A stretch of 64,000 nt of DNA. It comes from Paracoccus aeridis. Its GTDB lineage: Bacteria; Pseudomonadota; Alphaproteobacteria; Rhodobacterales; Rhodobacteraceae. Below the pieces are notes generated by a model. That model made no database searches. It was not told where the DNA came from and worked only from the letters and a program-made list of their open reading frames with translations. Below, in pieces: positions 20,904-29,833 of this stretch. Made by a program: the position numbers and the translations under genes. How positions within the stretch are numbered: the first letter of the stretch is position 1; every line of letters begins with the position of its first letter. The DNA lies in the NCBI RefSeq assembly GCF_004923205.2, contig NZ_SELD02000006.1, positions 62,001 through 126,000 on the forward strand, read 5' to 3'.

Positions 20904-21865
20904 TGCGCGTCTTGCTGACCGGCGGGTCCGGGATGGTCGGCGGGGCGCTGCTGCGCCTTGCGCCGGCCGTCGCGCCCGGCCTGACGCTGCTTGCGCCGAC
21001 CCGCGGCCGGCTGGACCTGACGGACCGGGCGGCGGTCGCGCGCTGGTTCGCGGCAAACCGCGTCGATGCGGTGATCCACGCGGCGGCGAGGGTCGGCGGC
21101 ATCCAGGCCAATATCGACGACCCGTCGGGCTTCCTGCTCGACAACCTGCGCATGAACGACGCGGTCATCGCGGGCGCTGACGACGCGGGCGTGGGCCGGC
21201 TCGTGTTCTTGGGCTCGTCCTGCATGTATCCCCGCGACTACCGCCAGCCGCTGGTCGAGGACGACGTCCTGGCCGCACCGCTCGAGCCCACGAACGAAGG
21301 CTACGCGCTGGCCAAGATCACGGGCGCGAGGCTTTGCGAGTACATCTCGCGCAAGCCGGGTCGGGCCTACCGCACGCTTCTGCCGTGCAACCTGTTCGGC
21401 GCGGGCGACCACTACGGCAGCGAGGCGTCGCACCTGCTGGCGGCCGTCGTGACCAAGGTGGTGGACGCGCAGGCGCAGGGCCGGGACGAGATCGAGGTGT
21501 GGGGCACCGGCCGGGCCCGGCGCGAGTTCCTGGACGTGGACCACCTCGCCCGCTTCATCCTCGCGGCGCTGCCGGGCATCGAAGACCTGCCGCCGCTCCT
21601 GAACGTCGGGGCGGGGCGCGATCACGCAGTCGACGACCTCTACCGCATCGTGGCGGAGCGTGCCGGCTGGACCGGCCGGCTCGTCCATGACCCCACCCGG
21701 CCCGAGGGGATGCAGGCCAAGCTGATGTCGTCGGACCGGGCGCGCGCCTTCGGCTGGATGCCGCCCACGGAAGCCGAGTTCATGGCGTCGATCGACGCTG
21801 CCCTGTCCGCCCGCCGCAGGCAGGTGGGACCGGGGGATGTTGAAGTGCGTTCCCCGGGGGCGTAG
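20903..21865 (+). CDS. colC: GDP-L-colitose synthase / GDP-fucose synthase family epimerase-reductase
   Basis: 320 residues from the ATG in the TGATG overlap with manC. The NADP-binding motif TGGSGMVGGAL, HAAARVGGIQANI, the Ser-Cys pair in GSSCMYPRDY, the Tyr-Lys pair in YALAKITG and the His in GSEASHLLAAV match the catalytic set of Fcl-type 3,5-epimerase/4-reductases. Fcl and ColC are homologous and hard to separate by motif. Because ColD lies in the same operon, GDP-L-colitose synthase is the better call; GDP-L-fucose synthase is the alternative. It performs the last step of the nucleotide-sugar pathway, in the cytosol. Confidence 0.85.
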   Translation: MRVLLTGGSGMVGGALLRLAPAVAPGLTLLAPTRGRLDLTDRAAVARWFAANRVDAVIHAAARVGGIQANIDDPSGFLLDNLRMNDAVIAGADDAGVGRLVFLGSSCMYPRDYRQPLVEDDVLAAPLEPTNEGYALAKITGARLCEYISRKPGRAYRTLLPCNLFGAGDHYGSEASHLLAAVVTKVVDAQAQGRDEIEVWGTGRARREFLDVDHLARFILAALPGIEDLPPLLNVGAGRDHAVDDLYRIVAERAGWTGRLVHDPTRPEGMQAKLMSSDRARAFGWMPPTEAEFMASIDAALSARRRQVGPGDVEVRSPGA

Positions 21866-21932
21866 CGTCCGGCAGGCTGCCGGACCCGTTCCGTCGGCGC
21901 CGCGCGATCCGCGCCGCCAACAAGGATGGCTC

Positions 21933-23285
21933 ATGCCCCCCAGACCGCAACTGCACACGGGGCCGCTGTGGCGGACCTTCCTTGCCTTCCTGCTGCCGCT
22001 GATCGCGCAGAACATCCTGCAGTCGCTCACCATGACGATCAACAGCATCGCCATCGGTCAGATCCTCGGGACGCGCGCGCTGGCGTCGCTGGCGACGTTC
22101 ATGCCGCTCGCGTTCTTCTTCATCTCGTTCCTGATCGGGATCACCGCGGGCGCCAGCGTCCTGATCGGCCAGGCGTGGGGGGCGATGAAGCACGACGTGG
22201 TGCGCGCGGTCGCGGGCACCGCGCTGGGGGTCACGCTGATGCTGGGCGGCGCCATCGCCGTGATCGGCGTCATTGGCGCGCCTGCGGTCCTTGCGTGGAT
22301 GGGCGCGCCGCCCGACATCATGGAGAACGCGGTCCGCTATGCGCGTGCCGCGTTCCTGACGATGCCGGTCCTGTTCCAGTTCATCGCCGTCGCCGCGATC
22401 CTGCGCGGGATCGGCGACACCCTGCGGCCGCTGGTCGTCCAGATGATCGTGACGGTCGTGGCCGCGATCCTGACCGTCGTCATGGTGCGCCAGCTGGGCA
22501 TGGGGGTCGAGGCGGCGGCGTATTCGACCGGCATCGCGCAGACCGTGGGGCTGCTGGCGCTGGCGCTGTGGCTGCGGCGCGCGGACCACGTGCTGCGCCC
22601 CGACGGGGACATGCTGTCGCGGCTGGTGCCGGACACGGACCTGCTGCGTCAGGTGCTGCAGCTGGGGCTGCCCACGGGCGTGCAGCTTGTCGTGGGATCG
22701 CTGTCGGGGCTGGTGCTGGTGGGGCTGGTCAACTCGTTCGGGTCCGACGCGACCGCCGCCTACGGCGCGGTCACCCAGGTGATCGCCTATGCGCAGTTCC
22801 CCGCGCTGTCCATCGCCATCGCCGCCTCGATCTTCGGTGCGCAGGCGATCGGCGCGGGGCTGCCCGAACGGCTTGACGCGGTGCTGCGGACGGCGATGAC
22901 GATGAACCTGATCCTCACCGGCGTCATCGTCGGGCTGGTCTACCTGTTCTCGCGCAATGTCGTGGCGCTGTTCATCTCGAGCCCCCAGGTGGTGGATCTC
23001 GCACAGCATCTTCTGCACATCATCACCTGGTCGGCGCTGATGTTCGGGGCGGGCTCGATCTTCTCGGGGATCATGCGGTCGTCCGGGACCGTGCTGCCGC
23101 CGATGACGATCGCCATCGGCTCGATCCTGCTGGTCGAGCTGCCGGTGGCGTTTGCCCTGTCGCGGATGCACGGCCTCGGCGGGGTCTGGTGGGGCTACGT
23201 CGCGGGCTTCGCCGCGCTGATGCTGGGCCAGGGCGCCTATTACCACCTGGTCTGGCGGCGGCGGAAGATCGTGGCGCTGGTGTGA
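21933..23285 (+). CDS. MATE family efflux transporter
   Basis: 450 residues from the ATG at 21933 (AAGGA at 21922-21926). About twelve transmembrane helices are visible, with typical MATE blocks: FLLPLIAQNILQSLTMTINSI near the start and a second copy-like GLPTGVQLVVGSLSGLVLVGLVN in the C-terminal half. It sits in the inner membrane and would export cationic drugs or metabolites using Na+ or H+. It begins 67 bases after colC on the same strand, so it may be cotranscribed, but the sequence is NorM/MATE-like rather than a Wzx O-antigen flippase. The substrate is unknown. Confidence 0.9.
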   Translation: MPPRPQLHTGPLWRTFLAFLLPLIAQNILQSLTMTINSIAIGQILGTRALASLATFMPLAFFFISFLIGITAGASVLIGQAWGAMKHDVVRAVAGTALGVTLMLGGAIAVIGVIGAPAVLAWMGAPPDIMENAVRYARAAFLTMPVLFQFIAVAAILRGIGDTLRPLVVQMIVTVVAAILTVVMVRQLGMGVEAAAYSTGIAQTVGLLALALWLRRADHVLRPDGDMLSRLVPDTDLLRQVLQLGLPTGVQLVVGSLSGLVLVGLVNSFGSDATAAYGAVTQVIAYAQFPALSIAIAASIFGAQAIGAGLPERLDAVLRTAMTMNLILTGVIVGLVYLFSRNVVALFISSPQVVDLAQHLLHIITWSALMFGAGSIFSGIMRSSGTVLPPMTIAIGSILLVELPVAFALSRMHGLGGVWWGYVAGFAALMLGQGAYYHLVWRRRKIVALV

Positions 23286-23300
23286 ACCAAGTCTGTCGGC

Positions 23301-25232
23301 TCAGATGTTGATCTGCTGCCCCAGCTCCACGACCCGGTTCGTCGGCAAGCGGTAGAAGTTCGTCGGCTCCGACGACTGCCGGTAGAGCCCGGCATAGAGC
23401 CGCGAGGCCCAGAGCGGCATCAGCCGGCCCTTCCCGACCCTGAGCGAACGGCGGTTCAGGAAGTACGAGGTCGACATGATGTCGAACTTGTGGCCGAGCG
23501 CCTTCGCGTCGGCGAGCGCGCGGGGCACGTTCGGCTGCTCCATGTAGCCGAAGCGGATGCGGACGCACCAGAAGCGCGGCGCGATCTCCACGATCGACAG
23601 GCGCTGGCCGTGCGGCACGCGTGGCGTGGTCTGGACATCCACCGTGACGATGAAGTTGCGGTCGTGCAGCACCCGGTTGTGCTTGAGGTTGTGCATCAGC
23701 GCGGGCGGCGCGATCGTCGGGTTTGCGGTCAGGAACACCGCCGTGCCGGGGACGATCACCGGGGGGCTCGCGGTCAGGCGCTCGGCGATGAGCTGCATCG
23801 GCACCGCCTCGGCGGCGAGCCTGGCCTGCAGCTTCGTCGTGCCGCGCAGCCACGTCACCATGAAGGTGATCACCACGCCCGCGAACATCAGCGGGATGAA
23901 CCCGCCGTCCAGCACCTTGAGGATGTTGGCGTAGAAGAACACCAGTTCCAGCGCGAGGATCGGCAGCATGATCCCGAGCACGACCGGCCAGCGCCACCCC
24001 CAGGCATAGCGGAACACGATGATCGCCAGCATCGAGGTGATGACCATGTCCCCCGTCACCGCGATCCCGTAGGCGCTGGCGAGCCGCGCCGACGACCCGA
24101 AGGCCAAGACCAGCGCACAGACGCCCACCATCAGGATCATGTTGACCTTGGGCAGGTAGATCTGGCCCAGCTGCTTGTCCGAGGTGTGCTGGATCTCCAG
24201 CCGCGGCAGTAGGCCCAGCTGCACCGCCTGCTGCGCGACCGAGAAGGCGCCGGAAATCACCGCCTGGCTCGCGATGATCGTGGCGGCCATGGCAAGCACC
24301 ACCAGCGGCAGCGTGAACCAGGACGGCGCCATCAGGAAGAACGGGTTCACCGCCCGCTCCGGTTCGGACAGGACCATCGCGCCCTGCCCCAGGTAGCTGA
24401 GCGTGAGCGACGGGAACACGATGGCAAGCCACGACACCCGCACGGGGCTGCGCCCGAAATGGCCCATGTCGGCGTAAAGCGCCTCGGCCCCGGTGACCGC
24501 CAGGAAGACCGATCCCATCACCGGCAGCGCGCCGAAGCCGTTGTCGGCGATGAAGCGCAGCGCGTTCAGCGGGTTCATCGCCTGCATGATGCGCGCGTCG
24601 TCCAGCATGTGCGACGCGCCGAGGACCGCGAGCGTGCCGAACCACGCCAGCATGATCGGGCCGAACAGCCGCGCCACGTTTTCCGTCCCCGTCCGCTGGA
24701 CCCAGAACAGGACGATGACGATCACCAGCGTCACCGGGACGACGAAATCGCCCGAGCCCGGCACGACCAGTTCCATCCCCTCGATCGCGGACATGACCGA
24801 CATGGCGGGGGTGATCATGGAATCGCCGAAGAACAGCGACACCCCCACGATCCCGATGAGATACAGCCACCATGTCCGCCGGTGCAGCGCCTGCTGCGCC
24901 TTGGCGACAAGCGACAGCGTGCCCCCCTCGCCGTTGTTGTCGGCGCGCAGGATCAGCGTCACGTATTTCAGCGTCACGATCAGGCACACGGTCCAGAACA
25001 GCAGCGACACGATGCCGATGACGGCCGTCTCGGCCATGTTGTGCTCGTGCGCGTGGACGAGCGATTCGCGAAGCGCATAAAGAGGCGAGGTCCCGATGTC
25101 GCCATAGACGACGCCAAGGCACGCCAGCACCAGCCCCGGGCGCGCCCCGCCGGCATGGCCGTGCGCGGCAGGATCGGGAACGGGCGGCGGCGGAACGGCT
25201 GTGGATGACGCGGCTGACGGACGATCGGGCAT
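23301..25232 (-). CDS. kup: Low-affinity potassium uptake protein Kup
   Basis: 643 residues from the ATG at 25232. The Kup signature LGVVYGDIGTSPLYALRE follows a short Pro/Ala-rich N-terminal tail. About twelve transmembrane helices follow (for example WWLYLIGIVGVSLFFGDSMITPAMSV and FLAVTGAEALYADMGHFGR), then a cytosolic C-terminal domain ending ELGQQINI. Kup imports K+ with protons. The gene converges with the MATE gene (16 bases between the stop codons). Upstream of the start is an 8-base tandem repeat. Confidence 0.96.
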   Translation of the reverse strand: MPDRPSAASSTAVPPPPVPDPAAHGHAGGARPGLVLACLGVVYGDIGTSPLYALRESLVHAHEHNMAETAVIGIVSLLFWTVCLIVTLKYVTLILRADNNGEGGTLSLVAKAQQALHRRTWWLYLIGIVGVSLFFGDSMITPAMSVMSAIEGMELVVPGSGDFVVPVTLVIVIVLFWVQRTGTENVARLFGPIMLAWFGTLAVLGASHMLDDARIMQAMNPLNALRFIADNGFGALPVMGSVFLAVTGAEALYADMGHFGRSPVRVSWLAIVFPSLTLSYLGQGAMVLSEPERAVNPFFLMAPSWFTLPLVVLAMAATIIASQAVISGAFSVAQQAVQLGLLPRLEIQHTSDKQLGQIYLPKVNMILMVGVCALVLAFGSSARLASAYGIAVTGDMVITSMLAIIVFRYAWGWRWPVVLGIMLPILALELVFFYANILKVLDGGFIPLMFAGVVITFMVTWLRGTTKLQARLAAEAVPMQLIAERLTASPPVIVPGTAVFLTANPTIAPPALMHNLKHNRVLHDRNFIVTVDVQTTPRVPHGQRLSIVEIAPRFWCVRIRFGYMEQPNVPRALADAKALGHKFDIMSTSYFLNRRSLRVGKGRLMPLWASRLYAGLYRQSSEPTNFYRLPTNRVVELGQQINI

Positions 25233-25240
25233 GATGCGGC

Positions 25241-25261
25241 TGACCTGCTGACCTGCTGACC
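25241..25261. repeat. Tandem 8-base repeat upstream of kup
   Basis: Two full copies and a partial third of TGACCTGC lie 9-29 bases before the kup start. On the kup strand they read as AGGTCA-like units close to the ribosome site. Copy-number slippage could alter translation; this is an inference. Confidence 0.7.
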
Positions 25262-25434
25262 GGCGATGTCTGATCCTGCCGTGACCGGAACACAAGCGTT
25301 TCGCCGCGGCACGGTTCCCCTGCTCCGGTCCGGCCCGGTGCGACGCTTCTTGCCTGACGGCGCGGGGGGGTGCTAGCGTCTTCCTGCGGGGCCCTGACGG
25401 ACCCGCCAGCCACCCGTCAACGGAGAACGCCGCG

Positions 25435-26760
25435 ATGGCACTGGACCAAAAACCCGCCCCGAACGACCTGCGCGCATTCTGGATGCCGTTCACGTCGAAC
25501 CGGCAGTTCAAGTCGCAGCCGCGGATGCTCGTCTCGGCGCAGGACATGCACTACCGGACCAGCGACGGGCGGCAGGTCCTGGACGGGACGGCGGGGCTGT
25601 GGTGCTGCAACGCGGGCCACTGCCGGCCGCGGATCACCCAGGCGATTTCCGACATGGCCGGCACGCTCGACTACGCGCCCGCGTTCCAGATGGGCCACCC
25701 GACCGCGTTCGAGCTGGCGAACCGGATCGTCGACATCGCGCCCGAGGGGATCGAGCACGTCTTCTACTGCAACTCCGGCTCGGAAGCGGTGGACACCGCG
25801 CTGAAGATCGCGCTGGCCTATCACCGCGCCCGGGGCGATGCGGCCCGCACCCGGCTGATCGGGCGCGAGCGCGGCTATCACGGCGTGGGCTTCGGCGGGA
25901 TCTCGGTCGGCGGGATCGTCAACAACCGCCGCTTCTTCGGCACCGCCCTGGGCGGCGTGGACCACCTGCCCCACACCCACCTGCCCGAGAACCGGATGAC
26001 CCGCGGCCAGCCGGAACACGGCGCCCACCTGGCCGACGAACTGGAACGGATCGTGGCGCTCCACGGGGCGGACACCATCGCCGCCGTGATCGTGGAGCCG
26101 ATGGCCGGGTCCACCGGCGTCCTGTTGCCGCCCAAGGGCTATCTCGAGCGGCTGCGCGAGATCACCCGCAAGCACGGCATCCTGCTGATCTTCGACGAGG
26201 TCATCACCGGGTTCGGGCGCCTCGGCTCTCCCTTCGCCAGCCAGCATTTCGGCGTCGTTCCCGACATGATCACCTGCGCCAAGGGCCTGACCAACGGCGT
26301 GATCCCGATGGGCGCGGTCCTGACGTCGGCCGCGATCCACGACGCCTTCATGTCGGGGCCGGACCACGTGATCGAGCTGTTCCACGGCTACACCTATTCG
26401 GGCAACCCGATCGCGTCGGCCGCCGGGGTCGCCACGCTCGACACCTATGCCGAGGAAGGGCTGCTGACCCGCGCCGCGTCACTGGAGACGTATTGGGAGA
26501 ATGCGCTGCACGGCCTTGCCGACCACCCGCACGTGGTGGACGTCCGCAACATGGGCCTGATCGGGGCGGTGGAACTCGCGCCGATCGACGGCCAGCCTGG
26601 CAAGCGCGCCTTCGACGCCTTCGTCGCGGCGTTCGAGGCGGGCATCCTGGTCCGCGTCACCGGCGACATCATCGCGCTGTCCCCGCCGCTCATCATCAGC
26701 GAGGCCGAGATCGACGAACTGGTCGGCACGCTGGGCCGGGTGCTGAAGGCCGCCGCCTGA
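25435..26760 (+). CDS. Omega-amino acid--pyruvate aminotransferase (class III)
   Basis: 441 residues. The N-terminus LRAFWMPFTSNRQFK and the LDGTAGLWCCNAGHCRPRI block are characteristic of beta-alanine/omega-amino acid:pyruvate transaminases. PLP-binding elements are seen in YCNSGSEAVDTALK, LLIFDEVITGFGRLG and the Lys-containing TCAKGLTNGVIPMGAV. It transfers an amino group from beta-alanine or other omega-amines to pyruvate, in the cytosol. It is transcribed divergently from kup. No clear partner gene (for example a malonate-semialdehyde dehydrogenase) is adjacent, so the substrate is by homology. Confidence 0.92.
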   Translation: MALDQKPAPNDLRAFWMPFTSNRQFKSQPRMLVSAQDMHYRTSDGRQVLDGTAGLWCCNAGHCRPRITQAISDMAGTLDYAPAFQMGHPTAFELANRIVDIAPEGIEHVFYCNSGSEAVDTALKIALAYHRARGDAARTRLIGRERGYHGVGFGGISVGGIVNNRRFFGTALGGVDHLPHTHLPENRMTRGQPEHGAHLADELERIVALHGADTIAAVIVEPMAGSTGVLLPPKGYLERLREITRKHGILLIFDEVITGFGRLGSPFASQHFGVVPDMITCAKGLTNGVIPMGAVLTSAAIHDAFMSGPDHVIELFHGYTYSGNPIASAAGVATLDTYAEEGLLTRAASLETYWENALHGLADHPHVVDVRNMGLIGAVELAPIDGQPGKRAFDAFVAAFEAGILVRVTGDIIALSPPLIISEAEIDELVGTLGRVLKAAA

Positions 26761-26778
26761 TCCGGGCGGCGCGGCGTT

Positions 26779-27123
26779 TCAGACGGGAACGTCGAGCGCC
26801 CGCTTGACGTTCGCGGTCCATCCCAGCAGGTGACGGTCGCCCGCGACGATCGCGGGCCGCTTCATCAGCGCGGGGTGGGCACCGATCATCTCCTCGGGGG
26901 TGCCCGAACGTTCCGCGTCGGACATGGCGCGCCATGTCAGACTGCCGCGATTGACCAGCTTCTCGCCGAAGCGTTCGCGCATCGACGCGATCTCGCCCGC
27001 GTCGAGCGGGGCGTCCCGGACGTCGCGGAAATCCACGTTCCAACCCGCCTGCGCCAGTTCGGCCCGGGCCTTCTGGCAGGTCGAGCAATGCGCGAGGCCG
27101 TACATCCGCAGGGTCCGGGTCAT
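26779..27123 (-). CDS. ArsC/Spx-family thioredoxin-fold protein
   Basis: 114 residues from the ATG at 27123. The N-terminal MYGLAHCSTCQKARAEL has a CxxC pair in the usual ArsC/Spx position. The helical insert DAGEIASMRERFGEKLVNRGSLTWR and the MIGAHPALMKRPAIV block, with its KRP substrate-loop motif, match the YffB/ArsC branch. Members are glutathione-linked thiol reductases or arsenate reductases. No ars genes are nearby, so a general thiol role (YffB-like) is more likely than arsenate resistance. It converges with the aminotransferase, the two stops being about 18 bases apart. Confidence 0.9.
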   Translation of the reverse strand: MTRTLRMYGLAHCSTCQKARAELAQAGWNVDFRDVRDAPLDAGEIASMRERFGEKLVNRGSLTWRAMSDAERSGTPEEMIGAHPALMKRPAIVAGDRHLLGWTANVKRALDVPV

Positions 27124-27133
27124 CGGCACGACC

Positions 27134-27208
27134 TCAGATGAACGGAACGAAGGGGATGCCGCAGGCGGACAGCGCGAGCAGGGCGGCAAGGGCGAGGATC
27201 GTCTTCAT
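27134..27208 (-). CDS. 24-residue lipoprotein
   Basis: A complete small frame of 24 codons from ATG at 27208 to TGA at 27134. It encodes Met-Lys-Thr, a hydrophobic core LALAALLALSA, then Cys and a tail GIPFVPFI. The lipobox LSAC is perfect, so the mature lipoprotein would have only nine residues, starting at the acylated Cys. The composition (Lys near the start, h-region, lipobox, stop) is unlikely by chance. It lies 10 bases upstream of the ArsC-like gene on the same strand, so the two may be cotranscribed. Its function is unknown; entericidin-like or regulatory short lipoproteins are the nearest analogy. Confidence 0.7.
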   Translation of the reverse strand: MKTILALAALLALSACGIPFVPFI

Positions 27209-27365
27209 CGGATGCGTCTTCTCGTCTGTGACAGCTGTGCCCGGACCGTGCCACGGCGCGGGGCACGCCGCCAATAGCCGGCCCGCTCATCCTTTCGTGA
27301 AAACGGGGCGGTTGCGCGGACCGCCGCCGGGACGCACAAGATGGTGGAAACGGGACAGACGAGAC

Positions 27366-27875
27366 ATGCTTACGACATTCAGGCTCATTGCGGGTGTGCT
27401 GCTGCTGGCGTTGGTGGCGTCCTGCGGACCGAGCAAGTTCAAGACCTACAACGGCCCGCCCGTCACCCAGATCGTCGTGAACAAGAACGCGCGCCAGATG
27501 CTGTTCTTCAGCGGCCCCTCGATCATCGCGGCCTACGACGTGGGCCTGGGGACGGAGCCGGTAGGGCACAAGCAGTTCTCGGGCGACGGAAAGACGCCCG
27601 AGGGGCTTTACTACATCAACCGGCGCAACCCCGAGAGCCGGTACCACCTGTCGCTGGGAATCTCGTACCCGAACGTGCAGGACGCGGCCTTCGCGCTTTC
27701 GCAGGGGCGGCATCCGGGCAACGACATCTTCATCCACGGCCAGGGTCCCGAGGGGAAGGTCCTCGCGCCGCAGAAGCGCGACTGGACCGTGGGCTGCATT
27801 GCGGTGACGGACGCGCAGATGGAGGACATCTACGCGATGGTCAAGGACGGGACGCCGATCCAGATCAATCCGTGA
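27366..27875 (+). CDS. Lipoprotein with L,D-transpeptidase (YkuD) catalytic domain
   Basis: 169 residues from the ATG at 27366. The signal peptide ends in a lipobox (LLLALVASC-G), so it should be a lipoprotein. The YkuD domain has TQIVVNKNARQMLFF, GDGKTPEGLYYINRRNP, the His in DIFIHGQGPEG and the nucleophile Cys in RDWTVGCIAVTD, near residue 151. It is a minimal enzyme without a peptidoglycan-binding domain, resembling ErfK/YafK-type proteins, some of which hydrolyse Lpp-peptidoglycan links rather than cross-link. It is divergent from the ArsC-like gene and the small lipoprotein. Confidence 0.92.
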   Translation: MLTTFRLIAGVLLLALVASCGPSKFKTYNGPPVTQIVVNKNARQMLFFSGPSIIAAYDVGLGTEPVGHKQFSGDGKTPEGLYYINRRNPESRYHLSLGISYPNVQDAAFALSQGRHPGNDIFIHGQGPEGKVLAPQKRDWTVGCIAVTDAQMEDIYAMVKDGTPIQINP

Positions 27876-28032
27876 TCCTGGCGCCGCTGGAGGACACGGG
27901 CGTTTCCATGGTCCTTGGTCGGCCTTGAGGGCGGTTCCTCGACCCACCCGCCGACTTGCCCGAAGCGGACCGGGACGCGCCCACTCGTGCAGACGCGGCC
28001 CTTCGGAGTGGTGGTGTCGAAGGCGCGTCCGG

Positions 28033-28170
28033 AAACGGGCTCGTGGCCCATCTCCTTCAGTGGCACCGTGGAAAGCGAAGAACCCCTGCCGGTGCGGGCG
28101 TCTATCGGGGCCGGACACGGCTCATTCGATCATCGGCAAGCACGTCCACCGACTTCTTCGCGCGCCATAG
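28033..28170. pseudogene. Decayed duplicate of the pntB 3' end and its downstream region
   Basis: The 420 bases between the YkuD gene (27875) and pntB (28297) contain no gene. Bases 28033-28170 align, with small gaps, to 28205-28348, which holds the pntB terminator and last codons. Both copies begin AAACGGGCTCGT and both end with TCCACCGACTTCTTCGCG and CCATAG. The first copy has lost the terminator stem symmetry and carries frameshifts relative to pntB codons, so it is non-coding. The stretch 27876-28032 shows nothing recognisable. Confidence 0.7.
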
Positions 28171-28249
28171 AGCGTCGGAGTGCCCGCTAGCATGACCCGC
28201 ACGCAAACGGGCTCGTCGCCCGTTCCCTTTACTGCATCGCCGAACGAAG

Positions 28250-28272
28250 AACCCCCGCCAGTGGCGGGGGTT
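28250..28272 (-). terminator. Hairpin downstream of pntB
   Basis: AACCCCCGCC at 28250-28259 pairs perfectly with 28263-28272 around a 3-base loop, 25 bases beyond the pntB stop. On the pntB strand it is followed by TTCTTC, a short U-containing tail. Confidence 0.7.
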
Positions 28273-28296
28273 TGTCGTTCCGGCGTCTGGCGCGGC

Positions 28297-29823
28297 TCAC
28301 TCGATCATCGGCAGCAGCGCGTCCACCGACTTCTTCGCGTCGCCATAGAACATCCGCGTGTTTTCCTTGAAGAACAGCGGGTTCTCGATGCCCGAATAGC
28401 CGGTGCCCTGCCCGCGCTTGCTGACGAACACGTTCTTGGCCTTCCAGACTTCCAGCACCGGCATGCCGGCGATGGGGCTGTTCGGGTCGTCCTGCGCCGC
28501 CGGGTTCACGATGTCGTTCGAGCCGATGACGATCACCACGTCGGTGTCGGGAAAGTCGTCGTTGATCTCGTCCATTTCCAGCACGATGTCGTAGGGCACT
28601 TTCGCCTCGGCGAGCAGCACGTTCATGTGGCCGGGCAGACGGCCCGCGACCGGGTGGATCGCGAAGCGCACCGACTTGCCGGCGGCGCGCAGCTTGCGGG
28701 TCAGCTCGCTCACCGATTGCTGCGCCTGGGCCACCGCCATGCCGTAGCCCGGCACGATCACGACGCTGTCGGCGTCATTGAGCGCCTGCGCCACGCCCTC
28801 GGCGTCGATCGCGACCTGCTCGCCCTCGATCGCCATCGCGGGACCGGCCTCGCCGCCGAAACCGCCGAGGATGACGCTGATGAACGACCGGTTCATCGCC
28901 CGGCACATGATGTAGCTGAGGATTGCGCCCGACGACCCGACCAGCGCGCCGGTCACGATCAGGAGGTCGTTGGACAGCGTGAAGCCGATCATCGCGGCGG
29001 CCCAGCCGGAATAGCTGTTCAGCATCGACACGACCACCGGCATGTCGGCGCCGCCGATGCCCATGATCAGCGTCCAGCCGATGAACCCCGCCAGCAGCAG
29101 GATCAGCACCAGCCACAGAAGCGCCGGGCCGATCCCGGCGACGTAGAGCACGGTGAACAGCAGCGCGGCAAGCGCCGCGCCCAGGTTCGTCATGTGCCCG
29201 CCGCGCAGCTTCTTCGGCTTGCCGTCGATCTTGCCCGAAAGCTTGCCGTAGGCGACGATCGAGCCGGTGAACGTGACCGCGCCGATGAAGACGCCCAGCG
29301 CGACCTCGACCTTCAGCATTGCAAGCTCGGCCGGGGTCTTGTGCGCGAGGACGGCGGCGAAGCCGTGGAACACGTCGCTTGCGCCGTTGAGGCGGGCGCG
29401 GACGACGCGGCCAAGCTCGATCTGCGCGTTGAGGCCGATGAACACGGCGGCAAGCCCCACGAGGCTGTGCATCGCCGCGACGAGCTGCGGCATGTCGGTC
29501 ATCTGGACGCGGGTGGCGAGGACATAGCCGCCCGCGCCGCCGACCGCGATCATGACGAGCGACAGCAGCCAGTTGCCCGAGCCAGGGCCGACCAGCGTGG
29601 CGGCGACCGCCAGCGCCATGCCGGCGATGCCGTACCAGACGGCGCGCTTGGCGCTTTCCTGCCCCGACAGGCCGCCCAGCGACAGGATGAACAGGACGGC
29701 CGCCACGACGTAGGCCGCGGTGGTGAAGCCGTAGGCGGGCAGCGCCTCGACGATGCCGGGGGCCGCGTGGCTCACGACGGGGTCGGCGCCGGCGGGCGCG
29801 GTGGTGATCACGGTGGTCTCCAT
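28297..29823 (-). CDS. pntB: NAD(P) transhydrogenase subunit beta
   Basis: 508 residues. The N-terminal half carries about nine transmembrane helices (dII). The C-terminal dIII NADP(H)-binding domain has [36 protein letters not shown] and the conserved [23 protein letters not shown] segment. The end [22 protein letters not shown] is typical. Together with PntA it couples hydride transfer from NADH to NADP+ to inward proton movement in the inner membrane. It starts 10 bases after the pntA stop. Confidence 0.97.
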   Translation of the reverse strand: METTVITTAPAGADPVVSHAAPGIVEALPAYGFTTAAYVVAAVLFILSLGGLSGQESAKRAVWYGIAGMALAVAATLVGPGSGNWLLSLVMIAVGGAGGYVLATRVQMTDMPQLVAAMHSLVGLAAVFIGLNAQIELGRVVRARLNGASDVFHGFAAVLAHKTPAELAMLKVEVALGVFIGAVTFTGSIVAYGKLSGKIDGKPKKLRGGHMTNLGAALAALLFTVLYVAGIGPALLWLVLILLLAGFIGWTLIMGIGGADMPVVVSMLNSYSGWAAAMIGFTLSNDLLIVTGALVGSSGAILSYIMCRAMNRSFISVILGGFGGEAGPAMAIEGEQVAIDAEGVAQALNDADSVVIVPGYGMAVAQAQQSVSELTRKLRAAGKSVRFAIHPVAGRLPGHMNVLLAEAKVPYDIVLEMDEINDDFPDTDVVIVIGSNDIVNPAAQDDPNSPIAGMPVLEVWKAKNVFVSKRGQGTGYSGIENPLFFKENTRMFYGDAKKSVDALLPMIE

Positions 29824-29833
29824 CGACTCCCCC

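Noticed and set aside
21933..23285. MATE gene as the O-antigen flippase of the colitose operon
   Set aside because: The sequence has NorM/MATE features and not those of Wzx; adjacency alone does not justify the call.
27925..28190. Short open frames between the YkuD gene and pntB
   Set aside because: They run across the decayed pntB duplicate, have no ribosome site and no recognisable protein.
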